A stretch of DNA of 64,000 bases from positions 16,206 to 80,205 of the forward strand of contig JAOUMJ010000011.1 in the NCBI GenBank assembly GCA_029881495.1. Direction: 5' to 3'. Position numbers and translations under genes: made by a program. Shown in pieces: positions 34,903 to 43,827 of this stretch. The notes under the pieces are model-generated. The model made no database searches. It had not been told where the DNA came from and saw only the letters and a list, made by a program, of their open reading frames with translations. Every line of letters begins with the position of its first letter. The stretch's first letter is position 1. This DNA comes from Nitrospinota bacterium (lineage in GTDB: Bacteria; Nitrospinota_A; UBA7883; JACRGQ01).

Positions 34903-37137
34903 ATGGTAATCAAGGGGACACACTATCCGATGTATCCGGCTACGCATGGTCTTCATGATCAGGAGGAATTGGATCTTCAATCGCTCATTGGTCTGTTAAG
35001 GCGCCGGAAATATATGATATTAGGTACGATGCTGCTCGTTACAATATCGGCATTTCTTGTAGTGTCTCAAATGACGCCAAGATATACTGCTGAAGCCGGA
35101 TTGTTGATAGAAAATAAACAGTTAAGGGTCATGAATATCGAATCGATATTTTCTTCCGTTATAAACCTTGACAGGGAAAAAATGATTCTCACTTCAACAG
35201 TATTGTCAGAGAGAGTCGTTGAAAAGGGGAATTTACTCCGCTATAAGGAATTCAATCCACAGCCGGGAGAGAAATATTCCGTTTTGAATCCTCGCAAGTA
35301 CATTCCAAGGGAATGGATAGAAGCTCTTATAGGCAAAGAGTCCGATTTGGAAAAAGGCGAAATGACGGAATATGAGAAAAAAATCAGAGCTTCCGAGATA
35401 TTGCGTAATAGTCTTGAAATCAATCATAAGGACAATTCAGGACTTCTAAAAGTCCGGGTTACATCGGAATCTCCTGAAGCTGCGGCAATCGCCACGAATC
35501 AGCTTTTGCAAGAATATATAGGTGAGATGATGGAATCCCGCTATCAGGGGACAAAACAGGCTTCAAAATGGCTAAATGATACCATGGAAGAGTATAAAGA
35601 GAAAGTGCAGGAATCAGAAAACGCCGTTGAGGAGTACAAGAGAGAGATTGGACTCACTGAAAGCGGAGGTGAATCCATATATACACAACAACATTCCCAA
35701 CACAGTTCTCAATTTATGAATGCTAAAAATGCGCGTCTCGATATGGAAGCCAGGATCAGCCAAGTGCGAAAAGCGCTTAAATCCGGTAATCTGGAAGCGG
35801 CGCCAGTCGAGGTACGCACATCTCCGCTTTTACAGAATCTGTACCTGAACAATTCCAAAATATCTTCAAAAATATCCGAATTGTCCACAATATACGGACC
35901 AAAACATCCGGTGATGATAAATGCCATGGCTGAAAAGACAAAGGTGCAGGATGAAATTGTACAGGAGATAAAAAAAATAGCCTTCAGTCTGGAATCGGAA
36001 TATGAAGTTGCCAAAAAGAAAGAGCTGACAATGAAAATGGCGATGGATGAATTCCAGGAAAAGATCGGCACTTTTAAAAAATATGAGATTGAGTTAAGAG
36101 CACTGGAAAGGGAAGCGAAAGCGAACAGGGGACTTTACGAATCTTTTCTTACTCGTTACAAAGAAGTTAATTCGCAACCCGATATACAGGATATAGACGC
36201 AAAAATAATTTATGAGGCTACTCCGCCAACAACAAAATCCTTTCCAAGAACAAGGCTGATCATTATGATGGCATTTGTATTTTCCATCGCGATAGGCGTC
36301 TTTTTTGGATTCCTTATGGATAATCTGGAATCAGGTTACGTCAACGTGGAACAGGTAGAGCATATGACAGGCGTGAAAACCATAGGGCTGGTTCCATATT
36401 TGGAATCTAACGGGCCCATTCCTCAAAAACCGTCGGATTATATTTTGGAAAATCCAAAATCTATTTATGGTGAATCTCTTTACAATATCAGAACCGCTCT
36501 GACAATGATAAAGGAAAATAAGTCCTCGAAGGTATTTCTTGTATCATCCGCGGAACCAGGTGAGGGAAAAACTTCCTTTGTAGTGTCCTTGTCCAGGATT
36601 GCCGCAAAGTACGGAGATAAGGTTGTTGTAGTCGATTGCGATTTGAGAAAACCAAAGATCCAAAAAGCAATGACTGGCGCAAAATGGGTAGGGATTGCGG
36701 ACTATCTGTACGGCGACAAGGAGCTGGAAGAGGTGATCAGTAAAGACGTAACCGGCGCTGATTTTATTTCTGTTGGCAGGCCATTTGAAGGGGGGGCGGC
36801 TGATGTGCTCGCTTCCGACAAAATGAAGGAACTTGTCGCCAAACTGCGCGAGATTTACGATATAGTGATTCTAGATACTCCGCCAGTATTGGTAGTTTCG
36901 GATGCTTTGGTTTTAAGCAAACTTGTAGACAAGACCATGTACGTCGTTAAATGGGGAAAAACAAGACGTGAAGCTGTCAACAAAGGGATAAAAGTTATAA
37001 GCAGTACTATTGAAGATGAAAATACTCTTGGCATTGTGCTTACGCAAGTAAATCTAAAAAAATACCCGCTCTACGATTACGGGTCGCACGGATATTACAA
37101 CCCTAAAATATACGAGTATTATAAGGGGTACTCATAA
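34903..37137 (+). CDS. Wzc-like polysaccharide co-polymerase and tyrosine autokinase
   Basis: 744 residues. A Wzz domain is bounded by two membrane helices (residues about 38-58, YMILGTMLLVTISAFLVV; and about 445-465, RLIIMMAFVFSIAIGVFFGF), with a long periplasmic coiled coil between. The cytoplasmic BY-kinase carries Walker A SSAEPGEGKTSF, Walker A' VVVVDCDLRKP and Walker B IVILDTPPVL. The C-terminal Tyr cluster (KKYPLYDYGSHGYYNPK...YEYYKGYS) provides the autophosphorylation sites. It sets chain length and couples polymerisation to export. It is 28 bases from the Wza-like gene and probably belongs to the same operon. Confidence 0.93.
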   Translation: MVIKGTHYPMYPATHGLHDQEELDLQSLIGLLRRRKYMILGTMLLVTISAFLVVSQMTPRYTAEAGLLIENKQLRVMNIESIFSSVINLDREKMILTSTVLSERVVEKGNLLRYKEFNPQPGEKYSVLNPRKYIPREWIEALIGKESDLEKGEMTEYEKKIRASEILRNSLEINHKDNSGLLKVRVTSESPEAAAIATNQLLQEYIGEMMESRYQGTKQASKWLNDTMEEYKEKVQESENAVEEYKREIGLTESGGESIYTQQHSQHSSQFMNAKNARLDMEARISQVRKALKSGNLEAAPVEVRTSPLLQNLYLNNSKISSKISELSTIYGPKHPVMINAMAEKTKVQDEIVQEIKKIAFSLESEYEVAKKKELTMKMAMDEFQEKIGTFKKYEIELRALEREAKANRGLYESFLTRYKEVNSQPDIQDIDAKIIYEATPPTTKSFPRTRLIIMMAFVFSIAIGVFFGFLMDNLESGYVNVEQVEHMTGVKTIGLVPYLESNGPIPQKPSDYILENPKSIYGESLYNIRTALTMIKENKSSKVFLVSSAEPGEGKTSFVVSLSRIAAKYGDKVVVVDCDLRKPKIQKAMTGAKWVGIADYLYGDKELEEVISKDVTGADFISVGRPFEGGAADVLASDKMKELVAKLREIYDIVILDTPPVLVVSDALVLSKLVDKTMYVVKWGKTRREAVNKGIKVISSTIEDENTLGIVLTQVNLKKYPLYDYGSHGYYNPKIYEYYKGYS

Positions 37138-37202
37138 TAGATAGTCGCGAGTTCCCAAAGGAGAATTCTACCGAGTTACTGGTTGTTTTCATTATAGCCC
37201 TT

Positions 37203-37850
37203 TTGATCATATGGTTTTCGGTGTTCAGGATGCTGGAGGGAATCATCCTCTTTCCAGCCGAGCCGGGGTTAAGCGTTATAAGGGAGGGGGGCGAGGTCTC
37301 AAACGAAAAGCTCGACTACCTGATAACGAGGTTGCAGACAGTCGCAGGTATTTCTCCCAATTACAATATCCATAATTTATTAGGACACCTGTACGGTATA
37401 AAGGGGATGCAAGCCGGAGTTTCAGAAGAGGAAACTTCTCTTCTGAATGAATTGGCAATCGAAAACATGGTGAAAGGTTTATCACACGCTCCTGCAAGCC
37501 CTTATCCATGGGCAAGGTATGCTCAATTGGAAATTCTGAAAGGGGATATCGCAAAAGCCGCAAAAGGGATTAAAGTTTCCTATATGAATGGATTTTACGA
37601 CGATAGGCTATTTTTGCCTCGCCTGAAGATCGCGTTATCTGCCTTCAACGAGATAGATCATGAAGGCAGGGATATAGTAAAGAGACAGATTATCTTAGGG
37701 ATGGAAGATAATCCGAAAGAAATTGTAAGAGTAGCCTGGGGGAACAGAAATATTCTTCCGATCATAAGGAATTTATTGGCGGAACAGCCAGATCATCTGA
37801 AGAAATTCAATGAGATGTATAATCCATTTTCGAGTAGCGGGGATAGCTAG
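37203..37850 (+). CDS. Single-span membrane protein of the polysaccharide locus
   Basis: About 215 residues as drawn from a TTG. The open frame extends 26 codons further upstream and adds most of a membrane helix (ELLVVFIIALLIIWFSVF) that the TTG start would cut, plus an AAGGAG at 37158. However, no ATG, GTG or TTG lies at the right place, so the true start is unclear; an unusual codon or a sequencing slip is possible. The rest is helical with TPR-like spacing (LGHLYGIKG...; HAPASPYPWARYAQLEILKG). It follows the Wzc-like gene within about 65 bases and converges with the ligase gene. Function unknown. Confidence 0.6.
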   Translation: MIIWFSVFRMLEGIILFPAEPGLSVIREGGEVSNEKLDYLITRLQTVAGISPNYNIHNLLGHLYGIKGMQAGVSEEETSLLNELAIENMVKGLSHAPASPYPWARYAQLEILKGDIAKAAKGIKVSYMNGFYDDRLFLPRLKIALSAFNEIDHEGRDIVKRQIILGMEDNPKEIVRVAWGNRNILPIIRNLLAEQPDHLKKFNEMYNPFSSSGDS

Positions 37851-37859
37851 TAACTCGAT

Positions 37860-39263
37860 TTATAATGACCTCTTGCGTTTGAGTGATTGGGATGCCGACA
37901 TTCCCATTATCAAAGCGTAGAGTGATGCATTTGCTGGTATCTGAATACTGAAATCAAACAGTGAATGGATCGCGACCAAGGCTGTAGATGCTAGTCCGAT
38001 AACAGGAAACATAAAGTTGTGTTCACGCATCATAATCCCACGCAGACAAGTAAATATCAGTGCACCAAAAGCCGAAAGGAGCAGGGCTGTTGCGGGAATT
38101 CCCAGTTCGAAGGCGGTCTCAAGGTAGACATTATGTGCTTTTGTAAAAAACATTCCTGTTTCTCTGTCCCTGTATTTTGGGAATGATTCCGCATAAGTGC
38201 CGTACCCCTTCCCAAAAAACGGGGATTCGGATATGCCTTTAATCGTGCTCGCATAAACAATCATCCTTGAGTCCTCAAGATCACTGTTTCTCATGCGATT
38301 TGACGTAGTTTCTCCTGAAATAGACATGATGCCAAAGTAGCAAATGCAGAGGGTAATAAAAGAGAGAGCGATACTCAGCTTTCTATTTTTACTGCTAAAT
38401 AAATACAGGAGAAACAATATGGCAATTGCACCAGTAGTGCTTATTAGCCCACCTCTTGAGAACGTTAGCAATAACGAAGAAAAGGAAACAATGAATAAAA
38501 TTATATAAATCCAGCCTGATTCTAAAATTGAGTATAGTGTCCTCACGATTTCTTCGCCAAGGTAGGAATATTGTCCCGACACCTTGAAGGTAATATCCAT
38601 GAATTGTGCAAGAGCGACCAATGCGATCATGCCTGAATACGTCGCAAAATGATTTCTGTTTGCAAATGTGCTTCTCAATCCTTCAGAGTGATGGTCATTA
38701 CCGTGCCATGGGACGGTGCTTGTTCCAGATAAATAAATGTAAAGGCCAAAAGCAGAATATGCCAATCCGGAAAAGAGTACGATTTTCAAGATAAGCTTTG
38801 CGTTTTTTGTGTTTGTCGAATATTGAAACGATAAAAAGAAAATTGTGCCATATGTAAAGAGCTTCATAAGCCCCATATATGATTCATATGGATTGACGCT
38901 GATACTTCCTGTGACAGTATTTCCAAGAGCAAACGACGCATCCTGCCATGCAGAATTTTGCCAGGACAAAGGAGTAAAAGGAGAATTTTGGAAAAATATC
39001 CAGGCTCCAACTGAAATAAAAAGCCAGAATGGGAATCTGATATATTCAAATTGTGGCGAAAAGGAGAACTTACCCGAAGAAACCTGAATAGACCATGACA
39101 ACAGAAGCAAGCCGGAAGCAAAAGAAAGCATGCTCCAAGGAAGAGGGCGGTTGCTGCCAAGGAACAGGGGCGAAACTGAAACAGCAAATAATAATATGTA
39201 TAGGATTATTGGCGAGCCATGTGTAGAGCTATTACCAGTGTGAAAATGGTTGCGAAGTTTCAT
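37860..39263 (-). CDS. O-antigen ligase / Wzy polymerase-family membrane protein
   Basis: 467 residues with about ten or more membrane helices. The Wzy_C signature is present: a periplasmic loop with GKGYGTYAESFPKYRDRE, then TKAHNVYLETAFELGIPA, where the His and surrounding residues are conserved in WaaL/Wzy enzymes. It would polymerise or transfer undecaprenyl-linked glycan at the outer face of the inner membrane. It is convergent with the Wza/Wzc-type operon. The pairing implies a Wzy-dependent polysaccharide system, though no Wzx flippase or glycosyltransferase is in the window. Polymerase versus ligase cannot be separated from sequence alone. Confidence 0.85.
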   Translation of the reverse strand: MKLRNHFHTGNSSTHGSPIILYILLFAVSVSPLFLGSNRPLPWSMLSFASGLLLLSWSIQVSSGKFSFSPQFEYIRFPFWLFISVGAWIFFQNSPFTPLSWQNSAWQDASFALGNTVTGSISVNPYESYMGLMKLFTYGTIFFLSFQYSTNTKNAKLILKIVLFSGLAYSAFGLYIYLSGTSTVPWHGNDHHSEGLRSTFANRNHFATYSGMIALVALAQFMDITFKVSGQYSYLGEEIVRTLYSILESGWIYIILFIVSFSSLLLTFSRGGLISTTGAIAILFLLYLFSSKNRKLSIALSFITLCICYFGIMSISGETTSNRMRNSDLEDSRMIVYASTIKGISESPFFGKGYGTYAESFPKYRDRETGMFFTKAHNVYLETAFELGIPATALLLSAFGALIFTCLRGIMMREHNFMFPVIGLASTALVAIHSLFDFSIQIPANASLYALIMGMSASQSLKRKRSL

Positions 39264-39552
39264 ATTACAATTGAGTGACTAAGATTAACGCAAGAATGGG
39301 AAAATGTCATTCAAATAATATGATCTGGAACAAATCTGTTGAACTATACCTCTGAATATATTGAAGTGTATTGTTCATATGCGTTAATAAGGCACTGAAA
39401 TATAATAATATAGGCATATGGAGCATGTGGGTATGCCGGAGTAGGTTCTTGCGGGATATCGATATTAATAAATAATACCACTGTTCAATGAATTGCGAGT
39501 AAGTTAAAATATGACGGTCTGTTGATGTCCGGAAATTTCGAGGAGGAGAACC

Positions 39553-41022
39553 TTGCAGGAAGAAATATCTGCTATGCCTGATGTTGACAAGTTCAAGATT
39601 CTGCTGGTAGAAGAAAATAAAATCGCCAGGAAGGTCCTAGAAGGTGAACTTGGCATTCTGGAAGCTTCAATTGAGATTCTCACTGACGGCAGGAAGACGA
39701 TCGCTACAGTAGCGGGGACGAGGCCAGATGTAATCGTGTTGGCAAGTGACTTGTCCAATATGACAGAACATCAAATTTGTGCCGAATTGAAAAAGCACAA
39801 TGATACGAAAGACATTCCAGTAATAATTGTATCACACACCCCCACAGAGAGTGACAGGAAAAATGCATATGGTGCGGGTGCCGACTATTTCTGCAAATCT
39901 CCATTCCCGCGGGGAATGCTGGCAAAAAAAATACAGTCATTTCTGGAAAAGAAAGATGAAAAGGTAATTCCTCAGAAATTTTTGGTTGCGGAAGACAGCG
40001 ACACCATTCGTTCGATCATTGTAAATATTCTTCAAAAGCAGGGGCATACAGTTGTTGAGGCGAAAGACGGTATGGAGGCTTGGGATATTCTGAATGAACA
40101 AAAGGATATTGACCTGATCATCAGCGATATATCAATGCCGAATATGGATGGCTATCAATTGTGCCGGCTGATAAGGGGAACCCAGGATCTCGAATTTATT
40201 CCGATCATAATTGCATCCACGATATCGGATAAAAATAACATAGCAAAACTATTAAATTCGGGCGCGGACGACTATCTGATCAAACCTTTTTCGGAAGAAG
40301 AGTTTCTCGCGAGAATAAAGGCGCATACACGGGTGCACCAGCTGTACGCGGAACTGAGAGTTGCGAACGAGAACCTGAAAAAGTTCAACGATTCACTGGA
40401 AAGGATGGTAAGTTTCAGAACCCAGGAGTTGTACGAAGCGAATATGGAGTCAATCACAATGCTTGCTGTGGCATCCGAGCATCGCGATACTGACACGGGG
40501 AACCATGTTAGGAGAATTGCTGACTACTGCCATCAGATTACTTTTGGGATGGGTTATTCGGAATCAAAGGCGGATGAGATACGATACTCGGCAATACTCC
40601 ATGATGTTGGCAAAATAGCTATCCCAGATTCCATACTTAAAAAGCCCGGAAATCTTAGTGAAAGCGAAGCAAGACTAATGCAGAATCATACTGTCAAGGG
40701 AGAGGAAATTCTTTCAGGAACTCAATTCTTTAAAACAGCCCGGGAAATTGCTCGGTGGCATCATGAAAAATTTGATGGAAGCGGGTATCCGGATCGGCTA
40801 GAAGAGTACAGTATTCCTCTTCCTGCGCGAATAACATCAGTCGCAGACGTTTTTGATGCTTTGACTACAAAACGGGTTTACAAAGATGCCTGGAAAGAGA
40901 AAGATGCACATGAATATATCATAAAACTTTCAGGCAAGGATTTTGATCCAATGGTAGTCGATGCGTTCGACAAACTATTCCAAGAGGGTGTTATCAGCAA
41001 AATACGCAATAAATACAGCTAG
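39553..41022 (+). CDS. Tandem-receiver HD-GYP cyclic-di-GMP phosphodiesterase
   Basis: 489 residues. The start is a TTG with GGAGG six bases upstream. The first receiver (KILLVEENKIARKVLEGEL...) has Ala-Ser where the phospho-accepting Asp is expected (VIVLASDLSNM), so it is probably a pseudo-receiver. The second is intact (FLVAEDSDTIRS; IISDISMPNMDGYQ; DDYLIKPF). A coiled coil leads to the HD-GYP domain: HRDTDTGNHVRRIA, LHDVGKIAIPD and the GYP motif HHEKFDGSGYPDRL. It would degrade cyclic di-GMP to GMP. It lies between the polysaccharide genes and flagellar-type genes, the usual targets of that messenger. Confidence 0.93.
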   Translation: MQEEISAMPDVDKFKILLVEENKIARKVLEGELGILEASIEILTDGRKTIATVAGTRPDVIVLASDLSNMTEHQICAELKKHNDTKDIPVIIVSHTPTESDRKNAYGAGADYFCKSPFPRGMLAKKIQSFLEKKDEKVIPQKFLVAEDSDTIRSIIVNILQKQGHTVVEAKDGMEAWDILNEQKDIDLIISDISMPNMDGYQLCRLIRGTQDLEFIPIIIASTISDKNNIAKLLNSGADDYLIKPFSEEEFLARIKAHTRVHQLYAELRVANENLKKFNDSLERMVSFRTQELYEANMESITMLAVASEHRDTDTGNHVRRIADYCHQITFGMGYSESKADEIRYSAILHDVGKIAIPDSILKKPGNLSESEARLMQNHTVKGEEILSGTQFFKTAREIARWHHEKFDGSGYPDRLEEYSIPLPARITSVADVFDALTTKRVYKDAWKEKDAHEYIIKLSGKDFDPMVVDAFDKLFQEGVISKIRNKYS

Positions 41023-41062
41023 TTACAGGCCGAAAATATTTCAAATAAAACTGCCCAAGGGC

Positions 41063-41089
41063 TAAAGTTTGCCGAATTACGTCCGATAA
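41063..41089 (+). promoter_or_regulatory. Sigma-28 (FliA) type promoter for the FliD-like gene
   Basis: TAAAGTTT (41063-41070), 11-base spacer, TCCGATAA (41082-41089). This differs from the enterobacterial flagellar consensus TAAAGTTT-N11-GCCGATAA at a single base. It faces the FliD-like gene, which starts about 230 bases downstream. The 300-base gap also contains a possible 30-codon frame (41111-41203). Confidence 0.75.
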
Positions 41090-41110
41090 GTAGACAGGAA
41101 GGGCGCAACT

Positions 41111-41203
41111 ATGGCGTTATGTCCCGTATTTTTGCCTGAAGGTGTTCACTGCAACTGGCACCTTGTATTTATCGGTAAAGGTTATGAAAACTTTAATGAA
41201 TAG
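41111..41203 (+). CDS. Possible 30-residue small protein in the FliD-like leader
   Basis: ATG at 41111 with AGGAAGGG about eight bases upstream, giving MALCPVFLPEGVHCNWHLV and a further eleven residues to a TAG. It lies just downstream of the sigma-28-type promoter. There is no recognisable family. The ribosome site is the only support, so it may be chance. Confidence 0.2.
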   Translation: MALCPVFLPEGVHCNWHLVFIGKGYENFNE

Positions 41204-41325
41204 TATGGTTATTTCGAGCGGAATTCTGCCTTTTTTTTGTTTTTCTATTGATAAAGTGAAGCCTTGGTACTTCGCGTATACGTTATCGGAAGGAAAAAGT
41301 TTAACTTTAGCACCGGTGAAAAAAA

Positions 41326-43116
41326 ATGGTAAATAAAGCATTCTCACTATTCAATGATGGGCGTACAAGCTTCGGGGTTGGCGGGAGAAGGACCGGGTTT
41401 CTGATTGATACTGGCGATATTACGCCAAAGAACAGCGGTGGAACCATATCGGGAAGCGAGAAGAGAGTTGCTGAAAGTCTATGGATAATCAGCAGAAATC
41501 ATCCAACGGTTTCGCTACGCCAATCAACACCCATAAACGCAATTTCAATCAGTGAATCCGTAGAAATGCTTGAGAGGGAATCGACAAGCAATCCTGTAGA
41601 ACGCGCAACAAACTATCGATCAAGATTTCTGGAGATACAGGGGGATAAATTCAGGAAAGTTGAAGATCTGCTCCGAAGTATACAGGAAGAAGTCAGGGAT
41701 ATCCAGAGTCAGGGCTATTTAAGGAATACACGCACAAAAAACCGGGATCCCTCGATCATTGAAACTATGACGTATGAGAATCCGGAGCCGGGTAATTACA
41801 AGATCGAGGTGCAAAATATGCCGGTGACCCACAGGCTTGCCTCGTCAAAAACATATCATCCAGCTCAAAAGCTGAATGTAGCCGGCGAGATAAAAATTAA
41901 CGGGTACCAGATTTCCATAGAGAGTAATGATTCACTGGCTACTATCGCCGAAAAAATAAACAGGGGCGAGGATACAAATTATAACAAAGCTCTTGATCCC
42001 AGCGAGGATATAAACGGAAATGGAGAACTTGATGTCATAGACATCAATTCCTACTTCACGGGTAACAGCTATTCGAAACCGGTTTTCATCAATGAAGATT
42101 TAAATGGAAATGGAATACTGGACGGCTCCGAAGATTCCAACAATAACCAGAGGCTGGACGGAGTTGGTGCAGAAACGGGTGTAAAAGCTGTCATTTTCGA
42201 CAATCAGCTTGTTTTGGTTAGCAGAATACCTGGTGATGTGGAAATAAGGCTTGAAGATCCTTCGGGCATTCTTGAACATATTGGACTGTTGATCAGAGAT
42301 GAGCTGACTCAGGACGTAACCAAAAACACAAACAATGAAAACACGGTAGCCGTCGAAGTGGGAACAGTATTAGTCAACGGTGAAGCACACAAAGTTAACG
42401 ATACAGAAACGCTCGATTTGATAAGCGGAATTATAGTGAAGCTCAAGGAAGAGGGGACTGCTGTAATTGAAGTTGAAGGCGCTCCGCAAGATATATCGAC
42501 GCAATCCGTTTCGCTTGTAGGAAGGTACAACGAAGCGTTAGATAACATGAATCTGGCAATATCCGGGCATGGCGCTATCAGCAACAACTTGAAACTGCAA
42601 ATGATTCACACGGATACGATCAAGGCGTTATTTTCTCCCCCTCCGGTTAAATTCGGCCTCTATAAATCGCTTGCGGACATAGGTATTAAAGACAATAAAA
42701 GTGAGCCTTCCTCAATGGAACAGATTACCCTTGAAAACCTCTCTTCTGCACAGAACGATTCTCTAATGATACCTGGGAAAGGGAAATATTCGTTGTTAAG
42801 CAAAATAGACAAGATAGGGGTTAACTCCAGAGACAACTTTAAGCTGGAATTGGACAAGGGTCTCATGACGAGTAGCGTAAAAAAGGACTTTCAGTCGGTT
42901 AAGGATATGCTGAATTATGCTTCCAGCAGGCTACAGCAAAAACTGGACAAGCATTTAAATGAAGATTATGGGACATTGAAATTTCAGGAAGGCGTATCAA
43001 ATTATTATCTGCAAAACCGTGAGGCTGCCTCCTCAAACATGAGGTCTTTATCGGAAGTAACAAAAACAGAAATTTCAATCGAAAAGCATCAAAAACTGTT
43101 TGGCTCGATTATTTAG
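41326..43116 (+). CDS. FliD-like flagellar cap protein with calcium-loop insert
   Basis: 596 residues. The region around residues 145-215 matches FliD_N: NPEPGNYKIEVQNMPVTHRL, then the EIKINGYQISIESNDSLATI strand-helix. The C-terminal half has the FliD_C pattern SLVGRYNEALDNMNLAI, the SLADIGI motif and coiled ends. Residues about 224-283 insert EF-hand/dockerin-like calcium loops (DINGNGELD, DLNGNGILD, DSNNNQRLDG). The N-terminal 100 residues are longer than usual and not recognised. It is preceded by a sigma-28-type promoter and followed by two small genes, the position of fliS/fliT in other flagellar loci. No flagellin gene is in the window, so a role as cap or adhesin is inferred. Confidence 0.72.
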   Translation: MVNKAFSLFNDGRTSFGVGGRRTGFLIDTGDITPKNSGGTISGSEKRVAESLWIISRNHPTVSLRQSTPINAISISESVEMLERESTSNPVERATNYRSRFLEIQGDKFRKVEDLLRSIQEEVRDIQSQGYLRNTRTKNRDPSIIETMTYENPEPGNYKIEVQNMPVTHRLASSKTYHPAQKLNVAGEIKINGYQISIESNDSLATIAEKINRGEDTNYNKALDPSEDINGNGELDVIDINSYFTGNSYSKPVFINEDLNGNGILDGSEDSNNNQRLDGVGAETGVKAVIFDNQLVLVSRIPGDVEIRLEDPSGILEHIGLLIRDELTQDVTKNTNNENTVAVEVGTVLVNGEAHKVNDTETLDLISGIIVKLKEEGTAVIEVEGAPQDISTQSVSLVGRYNEALDNMNLAISGHGAISNNLKLQMIHTDTIKALFSPPPVKFGLYKSLADIGIKDNKSEPSSMEQITLENLSSAQNDSLMIPGKGKYSLLSKIDKIGVNSRDNFKLELDKGLMTSSVKKDFQSVKDMLNYASSRLQQKLDKHLNEDYGTLKFQEGVSNYYLQNREAASSNMRSLSEVTKTEISIEKHQKLFGSII

Positions 43117-43125
43117 GAGTAGGGC

Positions 43126-43539
43126 GTGAGTGATATAGATGTGATAGGCAAGGAGCTGGCAAGGCTATACAGGGAGTTACTTGAGATATCCAGAAGAATG
43201 CTCAGTGCGCTTAACGCGGAAAAGGGGGTGCCCGACATTCAGGAGTTATTGAATGAAAGGGAGGCGGTTATTGCGTCTATAAAAGCGAATGATGAGAGGT
43301 TGAAGGTTGCCGGGTTGGAACATATTGATGATTTCGATGTTTTATCAGAGATCGATTCACTATTGGAGGAAATAACGGAGATCGACAGGAGATGTTCGGA
43401 AATACTGGAGAATAATAAAACCGACATTTCCAGGGAAATGGAAGATTTAAGAACCGGCGGCAAGGCAATAAAGGGTTACAATCGCCGCCGGGAAGAGGGG
43501 AAAGGAGGATTTGGACGGTTTATCGACCTGAAAAAATAA
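43126..43539 (+). CDS. Small coiled-coil protein, FliT/FlgN-like by position
   Basis: 137 residues from a GTG 10 bases after the FliD-like stop. Heptad-rich helices (LARLYRELLEISRRMLSAL; DIQELLNEREAVIASIKA; DSLLEEITEIDRRCSEILE) resemble flagellar export chaperones in size, charge and layout (a helical bundle with a conserved N-E-R-E turn). The C-terminus is basic with KGYNRRREEGKGGFGRFIDL. No direct family signature is certain. The context after a cap-protein gene makes a FliT/FlgN-type chaperone the most likely identity. Confidence 0.55.
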   Translation: MSDIDVIGKELARLYRELLEISRRMLSALNAEKGVPDIQELLNEREAVIASIKANDERLKVAGLEHIDDFDVLSEIDSLLEEITEIDRRCSEILENNKTDISREMEDLRTGGKAIKGYNRRREEGKGGFGRFIDLKK

Positions 43540-43543
43540 TCTC

Positions 43544-43813
43544 ATGAAACAGCTAGGATATGTTCAGCAGGTTGTCGGTCTTTACGCGATGCAAAACATA
43601 TATGCGGACAGATTGAAAGCCTATAAGATGGAAAGACCCGTTGTTCAGATACAAAGGGATTCCGTTGTGATATCTTCGCAGGCAAAAATACTCCAAAAAG
43701 CGGATTATAGAGAAAAGAAAGAATCCAGATCTCTGACGTATACCAATCCTAGGATAGACAATCCCGGTATGGGGAATACATTGGCCAATGAACTGACGCC
43801 GATACCAGCCTAG
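43544..43813 (+). CDS. Small protein in the FliD-like operon (unrecognised)
   Basis: 89 residues, ATG at 43544, four bases after the upstream stop. The N-terminal helix (KQLGYVQQVVGLYAMQNIYADRLKAY) is followed by PVVQIQRDSVVISSQAKILQ, which faintly recalls the D-x-V-x-I-S-x-x-A segment seen in several flagellar small proteins including FlgM. The C-terminal sigma-binding region of FlgM is not visible. The tail is Pro/Asn-rich. It ends shortly before the convergent nrnA gene. Confidence 0.5.
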   Translation: MKQLGYVQQVVGLYAMQNIYADRLKAYKMERPVVQIQRDSVVISSQAKILQKADYREKKESRSLTYTNPRIDNPGMGNTLANELTPIPA

Positions 43814-43827
43814 GGAGAATCCTGCCG

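Noticed and set aside
41142..41336. A 64-codon frame overlapping the start of the FliD-like gene
   Set aside because: It has no ribosome site, overlaps the better-supported downstream gene, and its residues look random.
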